Shown piece by piece: positions 9,691-17,907 of a stretch of DNA of 64,000 bases. The stretch covers positions 55,240 through 119,239 of the forward strand of contig PAIP01000036.1 in the NCBI GenBank assembly GCA_002704915.1, read 5' to 3'. Within the stretch, counting starts at the first letter, position 1, and each line of letters opens with the position of its first letter. The notes under the pieces were generated by a model. It saw nothing but the letters and a program-made list of their open reading frames with translations. It was not told the DNA's origin and did not search any database. The translations under genes were made by a program, and so were the position numbers. Source of the stretch: Parvularcula sp. (GTDB lineage: Bacteria; Pseudomonadota; Alphaproteobacteria; Caulobacterales; Parvularculaceae).

Positions 9691-10782
9691 GTGGGGGCTT
9701 GGTTGCACGCGCAGAAAAAGAATGCCGGATGGCGTTTCAAGATTGCCGTCGCCGCCTTTGGCGGCGCTCTATTCCTGCAAGCTGATTTTACTGCATTTGC
9801 GAACGAACTTTCGGCAAGGCCCTGCAACATGGAGGCGCTTGCCTCGATTCCTGACCGTGACCGGCAACCAGCTTCAGTTCCTGAGGCGGGCTATCCGCTG
9901 CAATGCTCTGAAGCTGCGCGGGAAGAGGATAATGTCATTCTCAAATTTAACGTCCGGCGAAATGGCAAGCCGGCGAATATCGAGGTTATTGCTTCGACAA
10001 ATGCATGTTTCGTGGATCACGCAATTAAAGCAGCGAAGAAGTGGAGATATAACTGCGTCGATAATGACGGGCTTTCAGGCATCGAAGTAAAGCTGTCTTA
10101 CCATTTTCGCGACAAAAGATCTTCTATCGCTGCCGCATCATACGATCCGGACAATTGCGAGCAACCGAACAGCGAATTGGCTTTCGCAAAACCTGTGGGC
10201 CGCATGCCGCCATCATATCCCGAACGTTGCATGTACAATGCGAGCAAGACGGAGGAGGTGCTTGTCACATACGACGTTCTCCCGAGCGGGGCGACAGACA
10301 ACATCAGGGTCAGCAACAGCACGCATGAATGTCTGAACAGCGCTGCCGTCGCGTCAGTGGCCAAGTGGAAGTATCAATGTTCTACGGACGGCAAGCTGGA
10401 TCTTCAAACAATTATAACCTTTCAGCTTGAGGGCGAAGGGCCGACTCATAAAGGCGTTGCAGCATGTTACATTTTCGACCGGTCAAAATATAAAGCTGCA
10501 GAAATTATTAGCGACCCCACTTTAGGCCAGTTTTGCACGCAAGACCCGTTTTACGCTGCGCAATGCTCCTGGAAAGCCGGAAAGAAAGAGCATGTCGTTT
10601 TGAGCTTTGACGTGACGGCGGACGGGCGCGTGCATGAAATTGTCGTTGAAAAGTCGACAAATACTTGTTTTGACGATTTTGCAAAAATGTCGTTGTCCCA
10701 AAAGCAATATGCACGGTCCAATGCAGGGTATGAGAATATCGGCGCCGTTTTTGTCTATGAGAAAGAAGAGATTGACGATTGA
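9691..10782 (+). CDS. Secreted or periplasmic protein with three tandem TonB C-terminal-like domains
   Basis: About 363 residues from a GTG start. A basic N-terminus and hydrophobic core (RFKIAVAAFGGALFL) look like a signal peptide. Three copies of a TonB-C-like unit follow, at about residues 65-135, 170-245 and 285-360. Each contains a beta-alpha core such as ILKFNVRRNGKPANIEVIAS, TYDVLPSGATDNIRVSNS or LSFDVTADGRVHEIVVEKS. Each copy carries Cys before the core (LQC, ERC, AQC) and Cys after it (NAC, HEC, NTC); copies one and two have a third Cys after KW[RK]Y. There is no transmembrane anchor like that of real TonB. The gene is A+T-rich compared with nuo genes (43% G+C in 9931-9990). Function unknown. 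Confidence 0.75.
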   Translation: MGAWLHAQKKNAGWRFKIAVAAFGGALFLQADFTAFANELSARPCNMEALASIPDRDRQPASVPEAGYPLQCSEAAREEDNVILKFNVRRNGKPANIEVIASTNACFVDHAIKAAKKWRYNCVDNDGLSGIEVKLSYHFRDKRSSIAAASYDPDNCEQPNSELAFAKPVGRMPPSYPERCMYNASKTEEVLVTYDVLPSGATDNIRVSNSTHECLNSAAVASVAKWKYQCSTDGKLDLQTIITFQLEGEGPTHKGVAACYIFDRSKYKAAEIISDPTLGQFCTQDPFYAAQCSWKAGKKEHVVLSFDVTADGRVHEIVVEKSTNTCFDDFAKMSLSQKQYARSNAGYENIGAVFVYEKEEIDD

Positions 10783-10845
10783 CGAACTTGCCTTGACGCC
10801 GTCTGCGGCGGAATTGATCGGTGACGGCCTTTAGCCAAGGTTCAT

Positions 10846-11292
10846 GTGAATATGATTGATGCGATAATTGACAACCTGGACCTGATTCTACTTGCCGTAC
10901 TCCCAATCGCCATGTTCGCATGGATGACTTGGATTTATGGCCGCGGGCTTGCGCCATATCATCCAAAAAATGAGCTTGTTTGGCGAGGCGCTGCAATCCA
11001 CGCTCTCGCGTTGGTGCTGCCGCTTACCACTGCGCTGTCCACATTGCTGAGTATTGATATGGCGCCAGAAAATTACCGACATACGCTGCTGATGATCGGC
11101 GGCGCATTAACAGCCTTAGCAGTATTGCTGCCCATGGTGCTGACAAGGGATTTTCAGTTTCATATGCCAGTCATCGGAAGTTGGTTGTTGGCTTATCAGC
11201 TCGCTTCGATGAGGCGTAGTATCACTGAATTAAACAGAGAGCTTCCCGTTCTTGAGCAGGTGGAATGGGATCTGTACGGAACAGCGGACTAA
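10846..11292 (+). CDS. Membrane protein of unknown function
   Basis: Not recognised. 148 residues with about four hydrophobic segments (residues 10-30, 45-65, 80-98 and 104-122) and a charged C-terminus. The GTG start at 10846 has AAGG upstream; an ATG at 10852 is also possible. A+T-richer than the nuo genes and placed after the TonB-C-like gene, so it belongs to the same interrupting block. No motif suggests a role in complex I. Confidence 0.6.
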   Translation: MNMIDAIIDNLDLILLAVLPIAMFAWMTWIYGRGLAPYHPKNELVWRGAAIHALALVLPLTTALSTLLSIDMAPENYRHTLLMIGGALTALAVLLPMVLTRDFQFHMPVIGSWLLAYQLASMRRSITELNRELPVLEQVEWDLYGTAD

Positions 11293-11372
11293 TGAAAGCT
11301 CCCTCCGTCACCTGCTGGCCCTGTGGCAGGCAGTCTCAAGCATTCGTCTGGGGAGCCGCAATGAGGCCTTGA
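11292..11372 (+). pseudogene. 5' remnant of a second copy of the 12135 gene
   Basis: The 26-codon frame reads MKAPSVTCWPCGRQSQAFVW and then stops soon after. It aligns without gaps to the start of the gene at 12135 (MKVPSVTCGTHGKQPQTFVC). By hand count 43 of the first 60 bases are identical. Everything downstream in the functional copy is missing, so this is best read as a decayed duplicate, although a real micro-ORF overlapping the upstream stop (TAATG) cannot be excluded. Confidence 0.5.
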
Positions 11373-11488
11373 ACCACGGTGATGCGTAGGGCTTCCGGCG
11401 GAAGCGGGAGAGCGACAGAACAGTCAACTCTATACAGATCAGTTTCCATGAATTACCGTTCTCTCGGGGTATGGAAACGGGGGCTTTC

Positions 11489-12067
11489 ATGAGACTTTTC
11501 GCAGTCATTCTGGCGTCGATTGCGGCCATCGCGGCGACGGCGCAGACCTATTTCATCTGGAGCGGGAAGGGCGCGGCGCCCGCCATCAGCTACAACGAAC
11601 CTGCAGCCTATCGCCAGTCGGCGTGCCGGACGGTGGTGTCGGCGAGCGCGTCCTATTTTCGTCTTGCAAGAGAGGCGGACCGGATTGTTGAGCAATCTGC
11701 GGCGGCGCACCGTGCGCAGGAATTAAAATATGTAGATGAAGACGAAGCCGACATGACGGCGATCGAGAAAGAAGCGCTCGAAGAAGGCCGCGAGACCCTT
11801 ATGCGGCTTGCTGATGATCAAATCTACGCTCTGAAGAATTTTGTCGATGTTGAGTATCTTTATTTCTCTGACGCTGAACTGGAGAAGGTGGGATTTGAGA
11901 CATGGAGCGCCTTGATCGATCACTATGGCTTTCTCACATCCTATGTTTCGGATTTAAAACCGTCCGAGTCGGAGTTCACCGACTTTGTCGCAAGTCTTGG
12001 CGCAGCGGGGGCGCTTAACGACCAGATTAAAAGCGTCTGCGCGCCGGTTTTGCTGGATGAGGCTTGA
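11489..12067 (+). CDS. Exported or membrane-anchored protein of unknown function
   Basis: Not recognised. About 192 residues. The first 25 (MRLFAVILASIAAIAATAQ...) form a signal peptide or anchor, followed by a mostly helical, charged region with many Glu/Asp (residues 60-140) that may be coiled. An ATG at 11471 would add six residues; 11489 puts the hydrophobic core at the N-terminus. It lies between the remnant at 11292 and the intact copy at 12135, so it may have arrived with the rearrangement that split them. Confidence 0.6.
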   Translation: MRLFAVILASIAAIAATAQTYFIWSGKGAAPAISYNEPAAYRQSACRTVVSASASYFRLAREADRIVEQSAAAHRAQELKYVDEDEADMTAIEKEALEEGRETLMRLADDQIYALKNFVDVEYLYFSDAELEKVGFETWSALIDHYGFLTSYVSDLKPSESEFTDFVASLGAAGALNDQIKSVCAPVLLDEA

Positions 12068-12079
12068 GGCCGCCGCTAT

Positions 12080-12107
12080 TTGCAATTCGGGGCGGCTTTG
12101 CTAGGCA
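12080..12107 (+). promoter_or_regulatory. Candidate promoter for the 12135 gene
   Basis: TTGCAA, a 16-base spacer and TAGGCA lie 28 bases before the start codon. Confidence 0.35.
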
Positions 12108-12134
12108 CTCAGTTCGTTTTGGATCGATCCGCCC

Positions 12135-12401
12135 ATGAAAGTCCCCTCCGTCACCTGCGGCACGCACGGCAAGCAGCCCCAGACCTTTGTCTGCCGGCAT
12201 ATCATCGAGTCCCTGAAATCGGGCGAGCCCAAGGGCTTCTGGTGGAGCCGGGGGCCGGACGGCGTCTGGGACGCGGTCTGCAATGAGTGCAACGCCCTCG
12301 GCCAGGCGGAATTCGACGCGCTCGGCCCCAACAATATCGGCGTCATCTGCCTCGGCTGTTTCGAGGACGCCGCGGCCCTGAATGAGGTGGAGCTGGAGTA
12401 G
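12135..12401 (+). CDS. Small Cys/His-rich protein, probably zinc-binding
   Basis: 88 residues, no signal peptide. Paired ligands are visible: CGTH at 8-11, CRH near 20, CNEC near 50 and CLGC near 74, enough for two structural zinc sites. The frame and codon use match the core genome, and a related remnant lies 840 bases upstream. Function unknown; it ends shortly before a strong terminator and sits between the interrupting block and nuoE. Confidence 0.7.
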   Translation: MKVPSVTCGTHGKQPQTFVCRHIIESLKSGEPKGFWWSRGPDGVWDAVCNECNALGQAEFDALGPNNIGVICLGCFEDAAALNEVELE

Positions 12402-12422
12402 GGTTGTTGAAACGGGTTTTCT

Positions 12423-12453
12423 CCCCTCTCCCGCCAGCGGGAGAGGGGCTTTT
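12423..12453 (+). terminator. Strong hairpin terminator
   Basis: Arms 12423-12434 and 12437-12448 are perfect 12-base inverted repeats (CCCCTCTCCCGC / GCGGGAGAGGGG) with a two-base loop, followed by CTTTT. It stands between the zinc-binding gene and nuoE, so nuoE should have its own promoter. The sequence also resembles dispersed intergenic palindromes seen in many proteobacteria. Confidence 0.75.
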
Positions 12454-12557
12454 CCGCCCCAAAACCGCCCCCCGCGACGCCGTATGCCCTTTTGTTTTGC
12501 GGCCAATCAGGTATGTGTCGCACCCAAATATGACGACCCTTTCTAGGAGAACCGCCC

Positions 12558-13238
12558 ATGGCGAGCCGCCGCCCCGCGAAAGACCAGCCCGCGTCCTTTG
12601 ACTGGACGCCCGAGAACAAGGCCTGGTGCGACGCGCAGATGAAAAAGTACCCGGAGGGCCGCCAGGCCTCCTGCGTCATCCCGTTCCTGTGGCGCGGCCA
12701 GAAACAGGAAGGCTGGTGCTCGATCCCCATGATGGAGGTGATCGCTCGCCAGCTCGATATGCCGTACATCCGCGTCTACGAGGTCGCGACCTTCTACACG
12801 ATGTTCAACCTCGCGCCCGCCGGCGATTTCTTCGTTCAGGTCTGCGGCACGACCCCTTGCATGCTGCGCGGCTCGGACGGGTTGCGCGAGACCTGTAAAA
12901 AGATGATCGGCGAGGAGGGGCATGTCTCGGCAGACGGCAAGTTCTCCTGGCTCGAAGTCGAATGTCTCGGCGCCTGCGCCAATGCGCCCATGGTCCAGAT
13001 TTCCACCAAAGAGGGCGATCACTATTACGAGGACCTGACGCCGGAAATTCTCGAAGACCTTCTGGCGAAACTCGCGCGCGGCGAGAAGGTGAAAATCGGC
13101 ACGCAGCATCCGAACCGCCATTCCTCGGACCCCGAAGGCGACAACACCTCGCTCACCGATCCGTCGCTTTATGACGGGTCGCGCGCGCAGCCGCTCAAGG
13201 AAATCCCGAATTCCCAGCCGAAAGAGCCGGCGGAGTAA
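12558..13238 (+). CDS. nuoE: NADH-quinone oxidoreductase subunit E
   Basis: 24-kDa-type subunit (226 residues) carrying the [2Fe-2S] cluster N1a beside the NADH site. Ligand motifs are visible as QVCGTTPCMLRG and ECLGACANAPMVQI. The N-terminal helical part includes VIPFLWRGQKQEGW and YEVATFYTMFNL. The tail after about residue 165 is an extra hydrophilic segment, as is common in alphaproteobacterial NuoE. ATG at 12558 follows AGGAGAACCGCCC. Confidence 0.96.
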   Translation: MASRRPAKDQPASFDWTPENKAWCDAQMKKYPEGRQASCVIPFLWRGQKQEGWCSIPMMEVIARQLDMPYIRVYEVATFYTMFNLAPAGDFFVQVCGTTPCMLRGSDGLRETCKKMIGEEGHVSADGKFSWLEVECLGACANAPMVQISTKEGDHYYEDLTPEILEDLLAKLARGEKVKIGTQHPNRHSSDPEGDNTSLTDPSLYDGSRAQPLKEIPNSQPKEPAE

Positions 13239-13245
13239 AACGACC

Positions 13246-13485
13246 GTGCAGACGCCGGAAGACATCAAGCGCAAACACGCCATGAAAGGGTTGGTCAACA
13301 TCGCCCTGATGGAAGGCGCCATGCTGATCCTGGTGATTGGCGCTTATCTCTACACGGATGACCTTAACATCCTGATCGGCGGGGTCATCGGAACGGCAAT
13401 CATTTTTGGTCCCTTGTTCTTCCGCTGGTTCAGGCAATATGGACGATCATTGCAGTCGAAGCCGGGCGAGGGCGGCCATGGCTGA
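13246..13485 (+). CDS. Small membrane protein between nuoE and nuoF
   Basis: 79 residues from a GTG start (GGAG about ten bases upstream). Two hydrophobic helices, at about 16-35 and 40-58, are joined by the short loop TDDLN, and the tail is basic (RWFRQYGRS). It starts just after nuoE and its end overlaps the next small gene by eight bases, so it is probably translated with the operon. Similar small membrane genes sit in nuo operons of other alphaproteobacteria, but I cannot name the family. Confidence 0.6.
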   Translation: MQTPEDIKRKHAMKGLVNIALMEGAMLILVIGAYLYTDDLNILIGGVIGTAIIFGPLFFRWFRQYGRSLQSKPGEGGHG

Positions 13486-13699
13486 AAACCGCAAGCAAAG
13501 CCCTCATTACATTCCGGAGCTCGATCCGGAGAACCCGAAAAGCGGGCCCAAGGTGAAACAGCGCTTTCTGGTGTGGCTGTTGTCCAGCGGCTTGTTGTGT
13601 CTCGCGCTCGGGGCCGCCGTCTATGCCGCCGGCCATGAAAAAGCCGGACTGATTATTGTCGCCATAGGAGTGGTCGCGCTGGCGCCGCTTCTGATTTGA
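13478..13699 (+). CDS. Small membrane protein upstream of nuoF
   Basis: 73 residues. A hydrophilic Pro/Glu/Lys-rich N-terminus (SPHYIPELDPENPKSGP) precedes two hydrophobic helices, about residues 29-49 and 54-72. It overlaps the preceding small gene by eight bases and lies 31 bases before nuoF. This layout suggests an operon member, perhaps a lineage-specific accessory protein; no function can be read from the sequence. Confidence 0.6.
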   Translation: MAENRKQSPHYIPELDPENPKSGPKVKQRFLVWLLSSGLLCLALGAAVYAAGHEKAGLIIVAIGVVALAPLLI

Positions 13700-13730
13700 T
13701 TACGCAGTGACGCATTCGAACGGATGAAAC

Positions 13731-15032
13731 ATGCTCGAAGATAAAGACCGGATATTCACGAACCTTTACGGCCTTCAGGACTGGCGGCTCGACGCGGCGA
13801 AGCAGCGCGGCGCGTGGAACGGCACGGCGGATCTGATGGCGCTGGGCGGCGAGTGGATCATCCAGCAGATCAAGGATTCCGGCCTTCGCGGCCGCGGCGG
13901 CGCGGGCTTCCCGACGGGGCTCAAATGGTCTTTCATGCCCAAGGAAGTAAAAGACCGCCCGCATTATCTCGTGGTCAACGCCGACGAGTCCGAACCCGGC
14001 ACCTGCAAGGACCGGGAGATCATGCGCCACGATCCGCATCTTTTCATTGAGGGATGTCTGATCGCGTCTTTCGCCATGAAGGCCCATGCCTGTTACATCT
14101 ATATTCGCGGCGAATATGTGGATGAGCGCAACAATCTCCAGGCGGCGATCGACGAAGCCTATGCGGCGGGCCTTCTCGGCAAGAATGCGGCGGGCTCCGG
14201 CTGGGATTTCGATCTTTACGTCCATCACGGCGCCGGCGCCTATATCTGCGGCGAGGAAACCGCGCTTTTGGAAAGCCTCGAAGGCAAGAAGGGCCAGCCG
14301 CGCCTGAAGCCGCCGTTTCCCGCGGGCGCGGGGCTTTATGGCTGCCCGACCACCGTCAATAATGTGGAATCCATTGCGGTTTGCCCGACGATCCTGCGCC
14401 GCGGCGCGGGCTGGTTCCGCAAATTCGGCCGCGAGAACAATCACGGCACCAAGATTTTTTCGATCTCCGGTCACGTCAATCGCCCCTGTAACGTCGAAGA
14501 GGCAATGTCGATTCCGTTAAAGCAGCTCATTGACACCCATTGCGGCGGCGTCAAAGGCGGCTGGGATAATCTGAAAGCCGTCATTCCCGGCGGCTCCTCA
14601 GTGCCGTGCCTGCCGAAAGACATTTGCGACGATGTGCTGATGGATTTCGACGCGTTGCGCGAACACAAATCGGGTCTCGGCACGGCGGCGGTGATCGTGA
14701 TGGATAAATCCACGGATATCGTCCGCGCCATCGCGCGCATCAGCTATTTCTACAAGCATGAAAGCTGCGGCCAGTGTACGCCCTGTCGCGAAGGCACGGG
14801 CTGGATGTGGCGCGTCCTCGAACGCATGGCGGTGGGCCAGTCGACCACGGAAGAAATCGACAAGCTGCTCGAAGTCTCGACGCAGATCGAAGGGCACACC
14901 ATTTGCGCGCTCGGCGATGCGGCGGCCTGGCCGGTGCAGGGCCTCATCCGGCACTTCCGTCACGAGATCGAGGAACGCATCAATACCTACCGCAATGACC
15001 GTCCGCATGTGGCGGTCGCCGCGGCGGAATAA
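13731..15032 (+). CDS. nuoF: NADH-quinone oxidoreductase subunit F
   Basis: 51-kDa-type subunit (433 residues), the NADH- and FMN-binding entry point of complex I with [4Fe-4S] cluster N3. Seen: [19 protein letters not shown] (NADH/FMN site), [32 protein letters not shown], and the cluster ligands in [13 protein letters not shown] with a fourth Cys in [14 protein letters not shown]. Full family length. Its stop codon shares one base with the ATG of the next (frameshifted) gene. Confidence 0.97.
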   Translation: MLEDKDRIFTNLYGLQDWRLDAAKQRGAWNGTADLMALGGEWIIQQIKDSGLRGRGGAGFPTGLKWSFMPKEVKDRPHYLVVNADESEPGTCKDREIMRHDPHLFIEGCLIASFAMKAHACYIYIRGEYVDERNNLQAAIDEAYAAGLLGKNAAGSGWDFDLYVHHGAGAYICGEETALLESLEGKKGQPRLKPPFPAGAGLYGCPTTVNNVESIAVCPTILRRGAGWFRKFGRENNHGTKIFSISGHVNRPCNVEEAMSIPLKQLIDTHCGGVKGGWDNLKAVIPGGSSVPCLPKDICDDVLMDFDALREHKSGLGTAAVIVMDKSTDIVRAIARISYFYKHESCGQCTPCREGTGWMWRVLERMAVGQSTTEEIDKLLEVSTQIEGHTICALGDAAAWPVQGLIRHFRHEIEERINTYRNDRPHVAVAAAE

Positions 15033-15573
15033 TGTACTTCAGGCGATCAGTTTTTGCGGGCCTCTTCGCTTTCTTCTTTTCAGCAGGCGCCGCTATTGCT
15101 GAAGCCGCTCCGGCGACGGCGGATCTTGCGTTTCTGTATGGCGATTGGGAGGTGACCCGGATTTATCAGCCGGGCGCCGACGCCGAGCGGCGCCATAAAG
15201 GTTCGCTTACGTGCCAACCGGCCGTCGAAGAGCAGTTCATCAAATGCATTTATCATTTCGAACGGTCCGATCGGTCAGCCATCCATGACGAGGTGTTTTT
15301 CAACTACAACCCTGTCTATGGCGCCTATGAGTCCGTCTGGCTCAGCGCGACTTGGCCGGTGAAGTGACAATGTCGTCAACGCCGGATGAGACGGTTGGCG
15401 AGATGGCTTGGGAAGCGTCCTTTCCCATAGAGGAGGGCGTCATTGAATGGGTGCGCTCCGAATGGAGCATTTCGGCGGGCGGAAAATTTTCGCGGCGTTT
15501 GTATATACGCACGTCGCGTGATCCCGAGGGCGAATGGACCCACTGGATGGATGAGCAATCAATCCGTAAATAA
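15032..15573 (+). pseudogene. Frameshifted DUF1579-like exported protein
   Basis: Two adjacent frames make one domain. The first (15032-15367) gives a signal peptide (FAGLFAFFFSAGAAIAEA) and then ADLAFLYGDWEV...FNYNPVYGAYESVWLSAT before a stop. The second, offset by one base and readable from about 15352, continues with EVTMSSTPDETVGEM, then FPIEEGVIEWVRSEWS and FSRRLYIRTS. Together they resemble a lipocalin-like DUF1579 protein. The break lies between about 15335 and 15366. It is a one-base indel, either a true mutation or a sequencing error. It starts on the nuoF stop codon and overlaps the GNAT gene. Confidence 0.7.
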
Positions 15574-16090
15574 CGCCGAAGCCGCGATCAGGACGGCGAT
15601 GCTCGATGACGCTCATGCGCTCGCGCGACTGGGGCGATCGACCTTTATCGACACCTTCGCGCATCTTTATGAGCCGGCGGACCTTGAAGAGTTCCTCACC
15701 TACAATCACTCCGCCGACTACTACGAAGACTTTCTGAAGGATAAGGACGCCGCCGCCTGGGTCGCCGAAACTCCGGAAGGGGAGATGATCGGCTATTGCA
15801 CGGCGGCGCCCTGCAGTCTGCCGGCGCCGGACATGCCGGAGAATTCCGGCGAGCTTTGCCGGCTCTATCTTGACGCCAAAGCCCAGGGAAAGGGCCTCGG
15901 CACGGCCCTTCTTGAGCGCGCGCTCGACTGGATCGACGAGCATTTCGATCATGCTTATGTGGGCGTCTTTTCAGAGAATGAAGGGGCCCAAAAGCTCTAT
16001 CGACGCTATGGTTTTGAGAAGGTCGCCGAGTACCATTTTATGGTTGGAAACCACCCCGATCTCGAATGGATCATGAAAAGAAGGTCATAA
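15551..16090 (+). CDS. GNAT family N-acetyltransferase
   Basis: About 179 residues of acetyl-CoA-dependent N-acetyltransferase fold. The acetyl-CoA loop is visible in LYLDAKAQGKGLGTALLER (motif A), followed by the late GVFSENEGAQKLYRRYGF (motif B), where the Asn and Tyr are typical. The ATG at 15551 is inside the end of the frameshifted upstream frame; the residues before it are that frame's shadow. Substrate unknown: the N-terminal half resembles spermidine/amine-type GNATs but not enough to name it. Confidence 0.85.
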   Translation: MSNQSVNNAEAAIRTAMLDDAHALARLGRSTFIDTFAHLYEPADLEEFLTYNHSADYYEDFLKDKDAAAWVAETPEGEMIGYCTAAPCSLPAPDMPENSGELCRLYLDAKAQGKGLGTALLERALDWIDEHFDHAYVGVFSENEGAQKLYRRYGFEKVAEYHFMVGNHPDLEWIMKRRS

Positions 16091-16133
16091 AAAGCGTAAA
16101 AACCCCTATTTTATGGGCCTAAATGCGCTTTTT
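16089..16133 (+). terminator. Probable terminator after the GNAT gene
   Basis: AAAAAGCG (16089-16096) pairs with CGCTTTTT (16126-16133), with an inner CCC...GGG stem. It begins at the stop codon of the GNAT gene. Confidence 0.45.
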
Positions 16134-16240
16134 AGGGTCTCACATCCGGGCGAATCATACGCAATAATGCCCGCACAGCAGGCGAAACTTGGATTTTTGG
16201 CTGCTTTTCGCATTCAAACGACTGATGAAGGATACTGAAA

Positions 16241-16654
16241 ATGGCCGTTAAACGGAAAACCGCGAAAAAGGCGCCGGCGAAGAAAAAAGCGCCTGCGAAG
16301 AAAACCGCCGCCAAGAAGACCGCTGCTAAAAAAGCGCCGGCGAAGAAAAAAGCCGCGACGAAAAAAGCGCTGCCTGACGTGCTGACGCTGAAGCACCTCG
16401 CGGCGGAACTGGCCGAAACCTATGAGATGCCGAAGAAGCAGGCCGAAGAAATCGTCTCCGATTTCATCGACCGCATGGGCGGCTACCTGAAAAAAGGCAA
16501 GAAGCTGCGCATCTCCGGTCTCGGCATTCTTCAGGTTCGTCACCGCCCGGCGCGCATGGGCCGCAACCCGGCGACCGGCGAAGCGATCAAGATCAAGGCT
16601 TCGAAGAAAGTGGCGTTCCGTCCGTCGAAAGACCTCAAAGAGCGCGTGCTCTAA
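16241..16654 (+). CDS. HU-family DNA-binding protein with a Lys/Ala-rich N-terminal tail
   Basis: 137 residues. Residues 1-45 are a low-complexity basic tail built of KKAPAKKK, KKTAAKK and KKKAATKK units, like the tails of histone H1. Residues 48-137 are a complete HU/IHF domain: LTLKHLAAELAETYEM, a SDFIDRMGGYLKKGKKLRI segment and the DNA-arm signature GLGILQVRHRPARMGRNPAT. A tail on the N-terminal side of HU is less usual than a C-terminal one. It should bind DNA as a dimer and compact the nucleoid, with the tail adding non-specific contacts. A good terminator follows. Confidence 0.9.
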   Translation: MAVKRKTAKKAPAKKKAPAKKTAAKKTAAKKAPAKKKAATKKALPDVLTLKHLAAELAETYEMPKKQAEEIVSDFIDRMGGYLKKGKKLRISGLGILQVRHRPARMGRNPATGEAIKIKASKKVAFRPSKDLKERVL

Positions 16655-16678
16655 GAGACCGAACTCCTCTGAAATGAA

Positions 16679-16720
16679 CGCCCGGCTTCGTGTTTTGTCA
16701 CGGCCGGGCGTTTTCTTTTT
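16679..16720 (+). terminator. Terminator of the HU gene
   Basis: CGCCCGGC (16679-16686) pairs with GCCGGGCG (16703-16710), followed by TTTTCTTTTT. The stop codon of the convergent acyltransferase gene lies inside the hairpin. Confidence 0.8.
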
Positions 16721-17816
16721 GCGATCTGTGCGGTTTGCGGAAGCGTTTTCTTAAGTCGAGAAACGGCTTTTCGTAGAAATAAAAACTTGCTGCGGAAACG
16801 CCGATGGTGAGCGCGAGCGCCAGGGGAAACTCGAAAACGAGATTGGAAAGGCCGAGTTTGCCAAGCGCAATGCGCGCCGCATGAACGCACCACATGTGGT
16901 AAAGATACATGCCGTAGCTGACAGCGCCTACAAAGACGACGGGGCGCCAATCGAGAAAGAGCGATAATGTCGAGCCCGGCGCCAGCACGATCGACGCGAT
17001 CCATGCGGTCATCAGGCAATGCATGACGAGACGGAAGAGGCCGGAAATATCGGCGGCGGGGATGTTGAACAGGACAAACAGCGCCGCCATGAAAACCAGG
17101 GGCGCATGTTTAAATCCGGCAAGGCGTTTCGCGAGTCGATACCCCTTTTCCCGATGAAGAAGATGCGCAAGGCCGACGCCCAGCAGGATCGGCGTGAAGG
17201 TGGCGTCGAGGATTTCGCGGCTGCCCGCGACGCCTTCGCCAAAGACCGTATCGATGGCGGGATCGAGCACGCCGAAATTGATGAGCTGGTTGATGATGAG
17301 CGCGGAGATCCAGAATATCCCCGCCGCGATGGGCGCAAGAAACGTCTCCACCAATGGCCAGACAAGATAGAACTGCTCTTCGGTGGCGAGCGACCAGGTG
17401 ATGCCGAGATTATTGGCGCCGGGATGAAACCAGTTCGACAGATAAAGCGCATAAACCGGAAAACCTTCGGCGAGGCGCGCCGTATCCGGGTCGCCCGGCT
17501 TGAAGACAAGATAGGCGCCCAGCATGCCGAACAGCAAAAGATAATAAGCGGGCATCAAGCGTAAAAACCGCCGCGCCCAAAAATTGCGCAGGGAGATGCG
17601 TCCGCTTTTGTCTTTTTCCCGGAGCAGCAGCGTCACGATCAAAAAACCGCTCAGGACGAAAAACAGATCCACGCCTGCAAAGCCGCGGGCGAACATGGGC
17701 AGGAAATCGGGATGCGCGCTGTGATGCCAGACGACCGCAATGATCGCGATGGCGCGCAGCCCATCGAGGCCGGCGAAATATTTGCGAGCCTGATAGGCCT
17801 GGTAGTCGGTCCCCAT
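16698..17816 (-). CDS. Membrane acyltransferase (acyltransferase 3 / OafA-YrhL family)
   Basis: 372 residues with about ten transmembrane segments. The opening YFAGLDGLRAIAIIAVVWHHS carries the family His pair and LDGLRA box, and DLFFVLSGFLIVTLL and ITWSLATEEQFYLVWPL are further signatures. Such enzymes O-acetylate surface sugars or lipids at the inner membrane; the acceptor cannot be inferred. It runs against the nuo genes and ends inside the HU terminator. I see no strong ribosome site just before ATG 17816. It is one of three opposite-strand genes splitting the nuo cluster. Confidence 0.9.
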   Translation of the reverse strand: MGTDYQAYQARKYFAGLDGLRAIAIIAVVWHHSAHPDFLPMFARGFAGVDLFFVLSGFLIVTLLLREKDKSGRISLRNFWARRFLRLMPAYYLLLFGMLGAYLVFKPGDPDTARLAEGFPVYALYLSNWFHPGANNLGITWSLATEEQFYLVWPLVETFLAPIAAGIFWISALIINQLINFGVLDPAIDTVFGEGVAGSREILDATFTPILLGVGLAHLLHREKGYRLAKRLAGFKHAPLVFMAALFVLFNIPAADISGLFRLVMHCLMTAWIASIVLAPGSTLSLFLDWRPVVFVGAVSYGMYLYHMWCVHAARIALGKLGLSNLVFEFPLALALTIGVSAASFYFYEKPFLDLRKRFRKPHRSQKENARP

Positions 17817-17907
17817 GGCGTGTTTGGGCGTCCTTTTTCCGCATCGAGGCGTCTCGCCTCGATTTTACGAATCACTTCTGAAGCTTTCGATAATATGGAA
17901 GGGCGCG

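Noticed and set aside
12423..12448. Mobile repeat or CRISPR-like unit
   Set aside because: Single copy here with a T tail; only loosely similar G+C-rich sequence at 56850-56930.
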